Source: Gordonia amicalis NBRC 100051 = JCM 11271
Lineage (GTDB): Bacteria > Actinomycetota > Actinomycetes > Mycobacteriales > Mycobacteriaceae
DNA: 64,000 nucleotides
Reading direction: 5' to 3'
NCBI RefSeq assembly: GCF_000332995.1
Contig: NZ_BANS01000022.1
Span: forward strand, 1 to 64,000
In this document: one piece after another, positions 16,198-24,986 of the stretch
How positions within the stretch are numbered: position 1 is the stretch's first letter
Layout of the letters: the number at the start of each line of letters is the position of its first letter
Position numbers and translations under genes: made by a program
Notes under the pieces: generated by a model
Told to the model about the DNA's origin: nothing
The model's input: the letters and a program-made list of their open reading frames with translations, nothing else
The model's database searches: none

Positions 16198-17072
16198 CGG
16201 TCCCCACGGGCACCACGCCCGCCGCCGACACCACGGCGGTCGTCGACACCGGCTCGACCACGGAGCTCGCCGTCGCAGCCGCACGCAAGCGTCGACCACG
16301 TTCCCGATCGTTCGTCTCGATCGCGGCGCCACTCGTCGTGCTGGGCATCGTGATCGGTCTCTGGTACCTCGTCACCTACGCGATCCTCGACGAGGGCAGG
16401 CGTTTCCTCATGCCGGCTCCGCACCGCGTGGTCACCGACGGCTTGTTCGGCACTGCCGCGCCGTCGATGTGGGAAGCCCTCGGCCGGACGACGACGGTGG
16501 CCCTGACCGGTCTGGCCATCGCCGCCGTCATCGGCATCGTGTGGGCGGTGGTGATGTCCCAGTCGCGCATGATGGAGACCGCGTTGTTCCCCTATGCGGT
16601 GGTGTTGCAGTGCATACCGATCCTGGCGCTGGTTCCCCTCGTCGGCTTCTGGTTCGGGTTCGGTTTCAGCGCACGGGTTTTCGTGTGTGTGCTCATCGCA
16701 CTGTTCCCGATCGTGTCCAACACCCTCTTCGGTCTGCGGTCGGTGGATCGGCAGATGCGCGACCTGTTCGCACTGCATCACCCGAGCCGGCTCACCGTGC
16801 TGCGCAAACTCGAGTTCCCCGCGGCGATGCCCGCCATCTTCGCCGGACTGCGCATCTCCGCGGGCCTGTCCGTGGTGGGTGCGATCGTCGGCGACTTCTT
16901 CTTCAAACAGGGGAACCCCGGCATCGGCATCCTCATCGACAACTACCGGTCACGACTGCAATCCGAAGAGCTGTTCGCCTCCATCGTGCTCGCGTCGTTG
17001 CTCGGGGTCGTCGTCTTCTGGCTCTTCGGCCGGCTCGGCAACCGGATCGTCGGCCGCTGGTACCAGCGCTGA
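16194..17072 (+). CDS. ABC importer permease (SsuC/ThiX type)
   Basis: A 292-aa inner-membrane permease with about six transmembrane segments after a charged N-terminal tail of ~40 residues. The EAA-type coupling loop lies around LRKLEFPAAMPAIFAGLRISAGLS, as expected for BPD_transp_1 proteins of the sulfonate/thiamine-precursor class. The start ATG overlaps the ATPase stop (ATGA). It works with the ATPase at 15403 and the lipoprotein at 17159. Nothing in it identifies the solute. Confidence 0.88.
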   Translation: MTVPTGTTPAADTTAVVDTGSTTELAVAAARKRRPRSRSFVSIAAPLVVLGIVIGLWYLVTYAILDEGRRFLMPAPHRVVTDGLFGTAAPSMWEALGRTTTVALTGLAIAAVIGIVWAVVMSQSRMMETALFPYAVVLQCIPILALVPLVGFWFGFGFSARVFVCVLIALFPIVSNTLFGLRSVDRQMRDLFALHHPSRLTVLRKLEFPAAMPAIFAGLRISAGLSVVGAIVGDFFFKQGNPGIGILIDNYRSRLQSEELFASIVLASLLGVVVFWLFGRLGNRIVGRWYQR

Positions 17073-17158
17073 CACGCCGGCCCGGCCCCCGCTCTCCCGC
17101 TCGTCCCGCTCGTACCTGTCCGTTCCCGACCGTAATCGGCTCTACCGAAAAGGAAGTC

Positions 17159-18337
17159 ATGAACACACACGTCTGGCGTCGCCTGTCCAAGGCCACCGGG
17201 GTGATGGCCGTCGCCGCGGCCGTCGCCTTCACCGCGGCCTGCGGTTCCGACGACACCGCCGAGTCCTCCGGCTACACCGGTCCGATCGGTCCGGTCGACC
17301 TCAGCGCGAACTGCCCGGACAAGGTCGTCATCCAGACGGACTGGAACCCCGAGGCCGAACACGGCCACCTGTATCAGCTGCTCGGACCGGACCCGGTGAT
17401 CAACGCCGGCAACAAGCGGGTGACGGGACCACTGTTCGACCGCGGCCAGTACACCGGCGTCGACGTCGAGATCCGCGCCGGCGGACCGGCGATCGGCTTC
17501 CAGTCGGTCACCTCGCAGATGTACTCCGACCCCGAGATCCTGCTGGGCTACGTCGACACCGACCAGGCGATCCAGAACTCCGAGTCGAACCCGACGGTGG
17601 CCGTCATGGCTCCGCTGGACATCAGCCCGCAGATGATCATGTGGGACCCGGCCACCTACCCGCAGGTGAAGGGCATCGGCGACCTCAAGCCGGTCGATGC
17701 GCGCGTGCTCTACTTCGAGGGCGCCACCTACATGGACTATCTGACCGGTTCCGGCGTCCTGTCACCGGATCAGGTCGACGGCAGCTACGACGGCACACCC
17801 GCGAACTTCGTCGCGGCCGGCGGCAAGACGGCCCAGCAGGGCTACGCCAGCTCCGAGCCCCAGCTCTACGAGGAGGAGGTGGAGGGCTGGAAGAAGCCGG
17901 TCTCCTACCAGCTCGTCCACGACGTGGGCTTCCCCACGTACAAGTCCGCGATGGCCGTCCGCGCCGGCGCTCTTGAGGAGAACACCGCCTGCCTCGAGCA
18001 GCTCGTCCCCGTCCTCCAGCGCGGCGTGGTCGACTACCTCGCGTCGCCCGAGACCGCCAACAAGGTCGTCCTCGACGCCGTCGAGCAGTACGACACCGGG
18101 TGGGTCTACACCCAGCGCAACGCCGACTACGCACTGGAGACCATGGCGCAGCTGAAGCTCATCGGCAACGGCCCGAACGGCACGGTCGGCGACTTCGACA
18201 CCGCACGCGTGCAGCGGGTGATCGACGTGACCACCCCGATCTTCGACAAGCAGGGCACCCCCGTCGTCGAGGGCATCACCCCGGACACGGTCTCGACCAA
18301 CCGGTTCATCGACACCTCCGTGGGGTTGCCGTCGTGA
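17159..18337 (+). CDS. ABC substrate-binding lipoprotein (NMT1/THI5-like)
   Basis: A 392-aa lipoprotein. The signal ends FTAAC-GSD at about residue 25, with the lipidated Cys in a proper lipobox. The mature protein begins with VVIQTDWNPEAEHGHLYQLLG, the hallmark segment of the SsuA/THI5-like family, whose members bind sulfonates, hydroxymethylpyrimidine and flavin-like rings. ATG 17159 follows AGGAAG. It comes 86 nt after the permease and is GTGA-coupled to the FAD oxidase. Binding of a nitrogen heterocycle would fit the enzymes around it; this is inference. Confidence 0.85.
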   Translation: MNTHVWRRLSKATGVMAVAAAVAFTAACGSDDTAESSGYTGPIGPVDLSANCPDKVVIQTDWNPEAEHGHLYQLLGPDPVINAGNKRVTGPLFDRGQYTGVDVEIRAGGPAIGFQSVTSQMYSDPEILLGYVDTDQAIQNSESNPTVAVMAPLDISPQMIMWDPATYPQVKGIGDLKPVDARVLYFEGATYMDYLTGSGVLSPDQVDGSYDGTPANFVAAGGKTAQQGYASSEPQLYEEEVEGWKKPVSYQLVHDVGFPTYKSAMAVRAGALEENTACLEQLVPVLQRGVVDYLASPETANKVVLDAVEQYDTGWVYTQRNADYALETMAQLKLIGNGPNGTVGDFDTARVQRVIDVTTPIFDKQGTPVVEGITPDTVSTNRFIDTSVGLPS

Positions 18338-19665
18338 CCTCCCCGGTGATCGCGGTCGGCACCGACGACGGACGACCCGACTTCGGTCCGGGCGACGTCG
18401 ACGCGCTGGCCGACGATCTCCTGGCACTTCTCGGACCGCGCGGGATCAGCACGCTACCCCGCGCGCTGGAACGCGCAGGCCGGGACGGGTCGGGGATGAG
18501 CCCGATCCTGTCCGCGCAGGATCTCGGGACCCCCGACCTCGTGTGCTACCCGCGCACGGCGGAGGTGGTGCCCGCGATCGTCCGCGCGGCGGTCGCCCGG
18601 GGCGTTCCGGTCACCACCCGCGGGAAGGGCACCGGCAACTACGGGCAGGTGATCCCCCGGTTCGGCGGTCTCGTCCTGGACATGACCTCGCTCAACGGGA
18701 TTCACGAGATCACCGATCAGACGATCACGGCCCAGGCAGGCGCGCGGATGATCAACCTGGAGCAGACCGCCTGGGGTTCCGGAAGTCAGCTGTGGATGTA
18801 CCCGTCGACGGTGCAGTCCACGCTCGGCGGCTTCCTCGGCGGCGGGTCGGCCGGCACCGGCACGATCGTGCACGGTCGCAATCACGAGGGTTTCGTGACG
18901 GCGCTCGACGTCGTCTACGGCACCGAGGACGCCGAACTGGTGCACCTGGAAGGTGATGACGCACAGCCTTTCGTCCACACCTACGGGGTGGCGGGTGTCA
19001 TCGTGAACGCCTCGGTGCGCGTCGAACCACTCCAGGAATGGCGCTGTGTGTACGCCAGTTTCGGGTCGACCCGGGAGGCCTTCGACGCCGCCCACCGGCT
19101 CTCGTCGATCGAGCCGAGACCGCGACTGCTGTCGGCGGACGGTCCCACCGTCGTCGAGGCGCTGCCCGCCGACCCCGCCTTCGTGCGGGGTCGCGCGAAT
19201 GTCCGCGGAATCATCGACGCGAGAGCACTCGAGGAGTCCACCGATCTCATCGCCGGCGCCGGCGGCCGGGTCGAGGCGGTCCGCGAGGGCATCGCCGAGA
19301 CGATCAAGCTGTCCACGCTGTCCTACAACCATCCGACCTGGTGGCTGCAGAAAGCGCAGCCGGACAGGTGGTTTCACATGGAGGTCCGCGGCGACGCACT
19401 GGTCACCCGCCTCGAGGAGGTGGAGAAGGTCTACGAGGGCGGGATGCTCCACCTAGAGGTCGGTCACGGGATGATGTTCGGGATGCTCAACGGGATCTAC
19501 TGCAACGCACAGCAGGTCATCGACGGGGTCGCCGCCCTCGAGGAACTCGGGGTCGGCGTCCACTCACCTCACCAGTGGTACGTCGATCTCGACGCCGAAC
19601 GCGTGCAGGCGCTCGCGGCCCGGACCGACCCGAAAGGCCTTCTGAATCCCGGGAGGTGGATGTGA
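18334..19665 (+). CDS. FAD-binding oxidase (PF01565/PCMH-type)
   Basis: A 443-aa flavoprotein. The PCMH FAD domain shows PAIVRAAVARGVPVTTRGKGTG (pyrophosphate binding), the QAGARM segment and STLGGFLGGGSAGTG near residue 165. The C-terminal region ends DPKGLLNPGRWM, as in GlcD/VAO-type oxidases. It should oxidise a C-H or C-N bond, with oxygen or a carrier as acceptor. Start GTG overlaps the lipoprotein stop, and its own stop overlaps the next GTG. Together with the FMN protein two genes on it implies at least one redox step in the pathway. The substrate is unknown. Confidence 0.85.
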   Translation: MTSPVIAVGTDDGRPDFGPGDVDALADDLLALLGPRGISTLPRALERAGRDGSGMSPILSAQDLGTPDLVCYPRTAEVVPAIVRAAVARGVPVTTRGKGTGNYGQVIPRFGGLVLDMTSLNGIHEITDQTITAQAGARMINLEQTAWGSGSQLWMYPSTVQSTLGGFLGGGSAGTGTIVHGRNHEGFVTALDVVYGTEDAELVHLEGDDAQPFVHTYGVAGVIVNASVRVEPLQEWRCVYASFGSTREAFDAAHRLSSIEPRPRLLSADGPTVVEALPADPAFVRGRANVRGIIDARALEESTDLIAGAGGRVEAVREGIAETIKLSTLSYNHPTWWLQKAQPDRWFHMEVRGDALVTRLEEVEKVYEGGMLHLEVGHGMMFGMLNGIYCNAQQVIDGVAALEELGVGVHSPHQWYVDLDAERVQALAARTDPKGLLNPGRWM

Positions 19666-20441
19666 CCGCAGCGTTCGGGTCCCGCCGCTACGCCGAACTC
19701 ACCACCGCCGAGATCGACTCCGCACTCTCCCGGGACTCGATCCTCGTCCTGCCGACCGGGGCGATCGAACCGCACGGCCCGCATCTCCCGCTGGCGACCG
19801 ACCTCATCGTCGCCGAGGCCGTGTCGGCCGCCGTCGTCGGACGCGGAGCCGCAGCCGGACATGACGTCTGGCTGCTCCCCGCACTCGGTTACACCAAGTC
19901 CGACGAGCATGCCGCACTCCCCGGCACGATGTGGCTGCGACCGTCCACTCTGTTCGAGACCATCGTGGACATCGGGTCGTCGATGGCCGCGACCCCCGCA
20001 CGACGGCTGCTGTTCCTCAATGCGCACGGCGGCAATTCGGCGCTGATCGAGGTGGCGGCACGTGAACTGCGTCGACGCTTCGGCCTGCAGACGTTCTTCA
20101 CCTCCGGCCCCGGTCGGGCCGGCCCCACCGAACGAGGACTGGGGATCCATGCCGGGTGGGCCGAGACGTCGATGATGCTGCATCTGCGACCGGATCTCGT
20201 CCAGATGGACAAAGCCGTCGCCGCGGTGGCCGACGCGGTGGCCGATTCGAACCACGTCGGCTTCACCAAAGCCGTCAAGTTCGGTTGGCTGTCGACCGAT
20301 TTCGCCGAGTCCGGGGTCATCGGCGACCCCACCGGGGCAGACGCCGCCATCGGGGCGGAACTCTTCGAGGAGCGCGTCATCGCCCTCGTGGATGCGCTCG
20401 CCGACATCGCGACCTTCGACCCCGGACGGGTGCGGCGATGA
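19662..20441 (+). CDS. creatininase-family hydrolase
   Basis: A 259-aa metal hydrolase of the creatininase/MftE/ArfB family. Family motifs are intact: LPTGAIEPHGPHLPLATD (Glu and His ligands), FLNAHGGNSAL, and GIHAGWAETSMML near residue 165, where the second His and Glu bind metal. Members open lactam or amide bonds (creatinine, formamidopyrimidines) or cleave a peptide. No mycofactocin genes are nearby, so MftE is unlikely. GTGA and ATGA overlaps tie it to both neighbours. It most likely opens a ring amide made by the upstream oxidase or deaminase. Confidence 0.88.
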   Translation: MTAAFGSRRYAELTTAEIDSALSRDSILVLPTGAIEPHGPHLPLATDLIVAEAVSAAVVGRGAAAGHDVWLLPALGYTKSDEHAALPGTMWLRPSTLFETIVDIGSSMAATPARRLLFLNAHGGNSALIEVAARELRRRFGLQTFFTSGPGRAGPTERGLGIHAGWAETSMMLHLRPDLVQMDKAVAAVADAVADSNHVGFTKAVKFGWLSTDFAESGVIGDPTGADAAIGAELFEERVIALVDALADIATFDPGRVRR

Positions 20442-21049
20442 TCACCAGCGGGGTGGAGTTCGGAAGCGATTGTCCGCCCGAGGAATACCGCACCATCGAT
20501 CCCATGGTGTTGCTCCGACGCTGGCTACCGCCCGCCGACGCCGCCCCCGCACTCATGGCGCTCTCGACTCTCGGGCGCGACGGGTATCCGCGCGTGCGCC
20601 ACGTGCTGCTCAGTGACGCCGACGACGCCGCGGTGTACTTCCACACCGACAGCCGGTCGTCGAAGGTGGCCGAGCTGGCCGAACTGCCACGGGCCGGGAT
20701 CGCGGTGGCGTGGCCGCAGCGGGGACGCCAGGTGGTCGCGCACGGCATCGTGCGACGGCCGGCGGAAGACTCTCTCCGCGAGACCTTCTCGCGCCGCACC
20801 CGCTACCTGCAGCTGCTCGCCTGGTGCAACGATCACGAGATGTCGGCACTCCCCACCCACGGTCGGCATCGACGATGGGCGGAGTTCGACGCCACCCATC
20901 CGACACTGAGCCCGCCGGACACGTGGACGGGTTTCGCCATCGACATCCGCGAGATCGCCTTCTGGCGCGGCGATCCGGACGGCCCCTCGCAACGGGTCCG
21001 CTTCACCCGCACCGACCATTCCTGGACATCGGAGGTTCTTCCCGGATGA
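20438..21049 (+). CDS. pyridoxamine-phosphate-oxidase-like FMN protein
   Basis: A 203-aa split-barrel flavoprotein. RVRHVLLSD, VYFHTDSRSSKVAEL and RQVVAHGIVRR match the FMN-contact motifs of PNPOx proteins, and the C-terminal FWRGDPDGPSQRVRF resembles the PNPOx dimer tail. It is shorter at the C-terminus than PdxH, and its setting in a catabolic operon argues against vitamin B6 synthesis. It could be an FMN-dependent oxidase or reductase for a ring substrate. The start overlaps the creatininase stop (ATGA) and its stop overlaps the next ATG. Confidence 0.82.
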   Translation: MITSGVEFGSDCPPEEYRTIDPMVLLRRWLPPADAAPALMALSTLGRDGYPRVRHVLLSDADDAAVYFHTDSRSSKVAELAELPRAGIAVAWPQRGRQVVAHGIVRRPAEDSLRETFSRRTRYLQLLAWCNDHEMSALPTHGRHRRWAEFDATHPTLSPPDTWTGFAIDIREIAFWRGDPDGPSQRVRFTRTDHSWTSEVLPG

Positions 21050-22458
21050 CGGCCACGACCTTTCACAATGCGCTGATCCTGCCGGTCGCGGGAGACAAGC
21101 CCTGGTTCCGCGGATGGCTGACCGCGGACGCCGGCGGGCGGATCTCCGGCATCGGCGAGGGCGCCCCACCGGCGGATGCGCCGGGAGTGCGACACGACCT
21201 CGAGGGATGTTTCCTCGCACCGGGTTTCGTGTCGGGTCACAGCCACATCTACACCGGCGGCATGCGCGGTGTCGCCGCGGACAGCCCGCTCTACGAATGG
21301 GTGTCCCGCAACAGCCTGATGCTGCTCGGCGCCGACGCCGACGACCTCTACTGGATGACCCTGGCCGGCGGCCTGGACCACCTGTCGTCGGGTATCACCT
21401 CGGTGTACAACTTCACCCAGTCACGGGTGATCGCACTGTTCGACTACGAGAAGTCGGTGCTCCGCGCCGAACGGATCCACCCCGCCGAGTTCGTCAACCG
21501 CCAGGTCGACGGGTTGGCGGCGTCGGGTATCCGGTTCGTCACCAGCGTGCGACTCGACGACGAACAGTTCGCCGAGGACGAGGCCTTCCACGGATTCGAC
21601 GAGGTCATGCGACATCTCGCCACCGTCGACCCGGCCCTGAACCTGGGCGGCTCGGTGTACGGCTCCGTCCAGTGGTCCTCCGCGCCGGTGACCGCCGAAC
21701 GCGAACGCGCCCTGATGGATCGGTACGGCATCACCAACCAGGCCCACTTCGTCGAGACCGCGGAGCAGATCGACATCCAGCAGGCCAAATTCGACTGGTA
21801 CGACGCCGCCGGTGTGCTCGGCCCCGATTTCGCGTTCGGTCACTTTGTGCATCCGACGGACCGGATGGTCGCGCGTGCGCGCGACACCGGTTCGTCCGTC
21901 GTCTGGCAACCGATGTCCAACGGTCGGCTCGGCTCCGGCATCGCCGACATCCCGCGCCTCCTCTCCGACGCCGTCACGGTCGGCATGGGTGTCGACGACC
22001 AGTCCTGCACGGACGTGTCGGATCCGTTCGAGAACATGCGCACCGGGCTGTTCCTGCAGCGCGGTCTGCGCAGCGATGCCGCGGTGCTGTCCCCGGCGGA
22101 CGTACTCGCCCTGCACACCATCGGATCGGCCACCGCGATCGGGGTCGCCGACCGGGTCGGCTCCCTGGAGGTCGGGAAGTACGCGGATCTGGTCGTCGTC
22201 GATCCGTACTCACCGCACACCGGGCCGATCTGGGACCCGGTTGCCACCTACGTTCTCGGATGCGGACTCCGGAACCTGCGTGAGGTCTTCGTCGGCGGTC
22301 GGTCGGTATGGGCACGCGGCGTATCGGACCCGATGCGGTCCGAGGCCGATCTCGAACTCACCGAGCGGATGATCCGCTCGGCGGCCCGCTCGGGGATTCG
22401 CCCGGCCGTCTCCCCGCCTGCCGATCGCGCCCGGACTCTCGCCATCCGAAGCAGATGA
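21046..22458 (+). CDS. amidohydrolase (TrzA/AtzA/SsnA branch)
   Basis: A 470-aa metal-dependent hydrolase with all ligands present: GHSHIY near residue 65 (HxH), NQAHFVET (His, Glu), FGHFVHP (His) and GMGVDDQSCTD (Asp). The C-terminal VADRVGSLEVGKYADLVVVDP is the composite barrel closure of this branch. Members deaminate or dechlorinate ring substrates such as triazines, guanine or S-adenosylhomocysteine. This intact enzyme contrasts with the degenerate paralogue at 10868 in the same cluster. It is last in the operon, coupled by ATGA. Confidence 0.85.
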   Translation: MTATTFHNALILPVAGDKPWFRGWLTADAGGRISGIGEGAPPADAPGVRHDLEGCFLAPGFVSGHSHIYTGGMRGVAADSPLYEWVSRNSLMLLGADADDLYWMTLAGGLDHLSSGITSVYNFTQSRVIALFDYEKSVLRAERIHPAEFVNRQVDGLAASGIRFVTSVRLDDEQFAEDEAFHGFDEVMRHLATVDPALNLGGSVYGSVQWSSAPVTAERERALMDRYGITNQAHFVETAEQIDIQQAKFDWYDAAGVLGPDFAFGHFVHPTDRMVARARDTGSSVVWQPMSNGRLGSGIADIPRLLSDAVTVGMGVDDQSCTDVSDPFENMRTGLFLQRGLRSDAAVLSPADVLALHTIGSATAIGVADRVGSLEVGKYADLVVVDPYSPHTGPIWDPVATYVLGCGLRNLREVFVGGRSVWARGVSDPMRSEADLELTERMIRSAARSGIRPAVSPPADRARTLAIRSR

Positions 22459-22512
22459 CCTGACCTGCACCTTCTGTCACCCCCGCACGGCGCGACACAC
22501 CTCACAGCCGTT

Positions 22513-22527
22513 CGCTCACGGTGAGCG
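22513..22527. terminator. short hairpin after the catabolic operon
   Basis: CGCTCA-CGG-TGAGCG forms a 6-bp stem 55 nt after the amidohydrolase stop, with no T-tract. It is weak and only a candidate. Confidence 0.3.
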
Positions 22528-22666
22528 TCGACGCCACGGATGCGTCCGAAAAGCGCAATATGTCACAAATTTCCACTTGATACGCGTGACTAACGGAAGC
22601 GAGCAGGTCACCCTTGGTTCCGTGCCGGAACCGGGGGCCTGTGCAAAAGTGGTACTCAATAACTAC

Positions 22667-22681
22667 TGTTAGTGACTAACA
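22667..22681. promoter_or_regulatory. 15-bp palindromic operator before the MMPL gene
   Basis: TGTTAGTGACTAACA is a perfect palindrome with a G centre. The half-site GTGACTAACG recurs at 22586-22595. The 309-bp gap 22459-22767 holds nothing else that I could assign. The TetR gene at the end of the same operon is the likely binder. Confidence 0.65.
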
Positions 22682-22767
22682 CGTATGGCGGCAGTGCCAT
22701 ATGTCGCACGATCGGTCGGCACTGCCGCCGACCCCTGCGCTCGAAAACCGAAAGGGTTTACCACGCC

Positions 22768-24984
22768 ATGGCGTCGTATCTGTTCAAGCTCGGGAGGTTC
22801 TCCTTCCGGCACAAGTGGGCCGTCATAGCGGTCTGGCTGATCGCGATGATCGCGGTCGTCTCGCTCGTCGGCGTGCTGAAGCCGAAGTTCGCCCAGGACT
22901 TCAGCCTGCCCGGAACCGATTCGGGCACCGCCACCGAGCAGGTGGAGGAGTACTTCCCGCAGGTCATGAAGGAGCAGGAACGCGCGTCCACGAGCATCGT
23001 CGTGGCCGCGAACGACGGCCTGCAGAACCACACCGAGCAGATCAACAAGCTGGCCGAGGATCTCCGCACGCTGCCGGACGTCATCGCCCCGGAGACCGTG
23101 GTGAACCCGGTGATGGCTGCTGCCGTCGACCCGGCCATCGCCGCGTCGGTCCTCGGCGACAACGATCGCGTCGGCCTGATCCAGGTCCGTCAGAACATCA
23201 CGATCATGGACCTGACGACCGAGAACAAGGACCAGCTCGTCAAGATCCTCGACGAGAACCGCGGCAACGGCCTGCAGGTCGAGGCCACCGGCGCGCTGAT
23301 GCAGGTGATGGAGCAGGGCGGCGCCGCCGAACTGATCGGCTTCGCCATCGCGTTCGTCGTCATGATCGTCGCCTTCGGCGCCCTGATCGCCGCGTTCATC
23401 CCGCTCGTCACCGCCATCGTCGGCGTCGCGATCACCATCATGCTGCTCACCCTGTCGGCCGAGCTGCTCTCGATCAACCAGTCGGCGACCGCCATCGTCA
23501 CCATGCTGGGCATCGCCGTGTCCATCGACTACGCGCTGTTCATCGTGTCCCGGTACCGGGCCGAACTGAGCCGGGGCGGTGATGCGGCCGATGCCGCCGG
23601 CCGCGCGGTCGGAACGGCCGGATCGGCTGTCGTGTTCGCCGGCCTCACGGTCATCATCGCGGTCGTCGCCCTCGTGGTCATCGGCATCCCGATCATCACC
23701 CAGATGGGTGCCGGCGCCGCCGTCGCCGTCCTGATCGCGGTCGTCGCCGCACTCACGCTCATCCCGGCACTCCTCGGCGCGTTCGGTCGCTTCGCCTTCC
23801 GTCCGAAGATCCCGTGGATCAAGCACGCCGAGCAGTCCGAGGACGGCGACACCCTGGGCGTCCGCCTCGGCCGCACCGTCGTCAAGGCTCCGATCCCCTT
23901 CATCGTCCTCGGCCTGCTGGCTCTCGCCGCGGCCGCCATCCCGGCCACCAAGATGGAGCTGGGCCTGTCGCTGTCGACCGAGGACGAGGCACCGGCGCAA
24001 GCCTTGCTGAGCAAGGGTTTCGGTGAGGGCATCAACGGCCCGCTGCTCGTCATCCTGCACGACGCCGACGCCCCGATCGCGCCGGCCGCGGACGACGCCG
24101 TCAAGCACATCGCCACCCTGAAGGACGTCGTCAACCCCGACTCGCTCACCTGGATCGGCAACGAGGGCGGACAGAACGGCAACACCGCACTCATCACCGT
24201 GACACCGAAGAGCGCACCGTCCTCGCCGGCGACGCACACGCTGATGGAGAACATCCGCGCGTACGCACCGGTTGTCGACGAGCAGGGCGCCGAACTGCAT
24301 GTCGGCGGACAGACCGCGATCATGTCGGATCTGTCGCAGAAGCTCGACGACGCGCTGATCCCCTATCTGATCGTCGTCGTCGGCCTGGCGTTCCTGATCA
24401 TGATCGGTGTCTTCCGCTCCCTGTGGGTGCCGCTGATCGGCACGGTCGGCTTCATCTTCTCCGTGCTCGCGACCTTCGGCATCACAGTTGCGATCTTCCA
24501 GGAGGGCTGGTTCGGCATCATCTCGCACACCCAGCCGATCATCTCGTTCCTGCCGATCTTCCTCATCGGCGTGGTCTTCGGACTCGCGATGGACTACCAG
24601 GTGTTCCTGGTGACCCGAATGCGCGAGGAGTACATCCACGGCATGACCGCCAAGGAGGCCATCGTCGCGGGCTACCGGCACGGCGCCCGTGTGGTGACGT
24701 CGGCGGCGATCATCATGATCAGCGTCTTCGCCGCGTTCATGCTGTCCCCGGAGACGACCGCCAAGATGATGGGCTTCGCCCTCGCCTCGGCAGTCCTGTT
24801 CGACGCCTTCGTGATCCGCATGCTGGTCGTCCCGGCCGTGATCGCCCTCCTCGGCGACCGCGCCTGGACCCTGCCGCGCTGGCTCGACAAACTCGTCATC
24901 AACTTCGACATCGAGGGCGAGTCGGTCCGCCACCGCGGGCTCGCAGATCCGGACGACACGAAGACGCCGGTACCGGCGGGCTGA
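22768..24984 (+). CDS. MMPL-family RND transporter
   Basis: A 738-aa inner-membrane transporter with two repeated halves. Each has one helix, a large periplasmic domain and then a five-helix block (first block ~residues 190-350, second ~530-710). FDY/GIAVSIDYALFIVSRYR and FGLAMDYQVFLVTRMREEY are the two MMPL/RND proton-relay signatures with paired Asp-Tyr. It resembles the ActII-3/YdfJ type that exports antibiotics, lipids or dyes. ATG 22768 follows AAAGGG; the frame open upstream crosses the operator. It is followed 2 nt later by its TetR regulator, so efflux of a toxic ligand sensed by that protein is likely. Confidence 0.9.
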   Translation: MASYLFKLGRFSFRHKWAVIAVWLIAMIAVVSLVGVLKPKFAQDFSLPGTDSGTATEQVEEYFPQVMKEQERASTSIVVAANDGLQNHTEQINKLAEDLRTLPDVIAPETVVNPVMAAAVDPAIAASVLGDNDRVGLIQVRQNITIMDLTTENKDQLVKILDENRGNGLQVEATGALMQVMEQGGAAELIGFAIAFVVMIVAFGALIAAFIPLVTAIVGVAITIMLLTLSAELLSINQSATAIVTMLGIAVSIDYALFIVSRYRAELSRGGDAADAAGRAVGTAGSAVVFAGLTVIIAVVALVVIGIPIITQMGAGAAVAVLIAVVAALTLIPALLGAFGRFAFRPKIPWIKHAEQSEDGDTLGVRLGRTVVKAPIPFIVLGLLALAAAAIPATKMELGLSLSTEDEAPAQALLSKGFGEGINGPLLVILHDADAPIAPAADDAVKHIATLKDVVNPDSLTWIGNEGGQNGNTALITVTPKSAPSSPATHTLMENIRAYAPVVDEQGAELHVGGQTAIMSDLSQKLDDALIPYLIVVVGLAFLIMIGVFRSLWVPLIGTVGFIFSVLATFGITVAIFQEGWFGIISHTQPIISFLPIFLIGVVFGLAMDYQVFLVTRMREEYIHGMTAKEAIVAGYRHGARVVTSAAIIMISVFAAFMLSPETTAKMMGFALASAVLFDAFVIRMLVVPAVIALLGDRAWTLPRWLDKLVINFDIEGESVRHRGLADPDDTKTPVPAG

Positions 24985-24986
24985 CC

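Noticed and set aside
19662-20441. MftE of a mycofactocin cluster
   Set aside because: No mftA, mftB or mftC genes are nearby; the context is a catabolic operon.
20438-21049. PdxH of vitamin B6 synthesis
   Set aside because: It lies inside a translationally coupled importer/hydrolase operon and differs at the C-terminus; only the fold is assigned.
22669-24933. 754-codon open frame antisense to the MMPL gene, rich in Asp/Arg/His/Glu
   Set aside because: This is the reverse frame of a GC-rich membrane-protein gene; its composition is a codon-bias shadow, with no domain or start signal.
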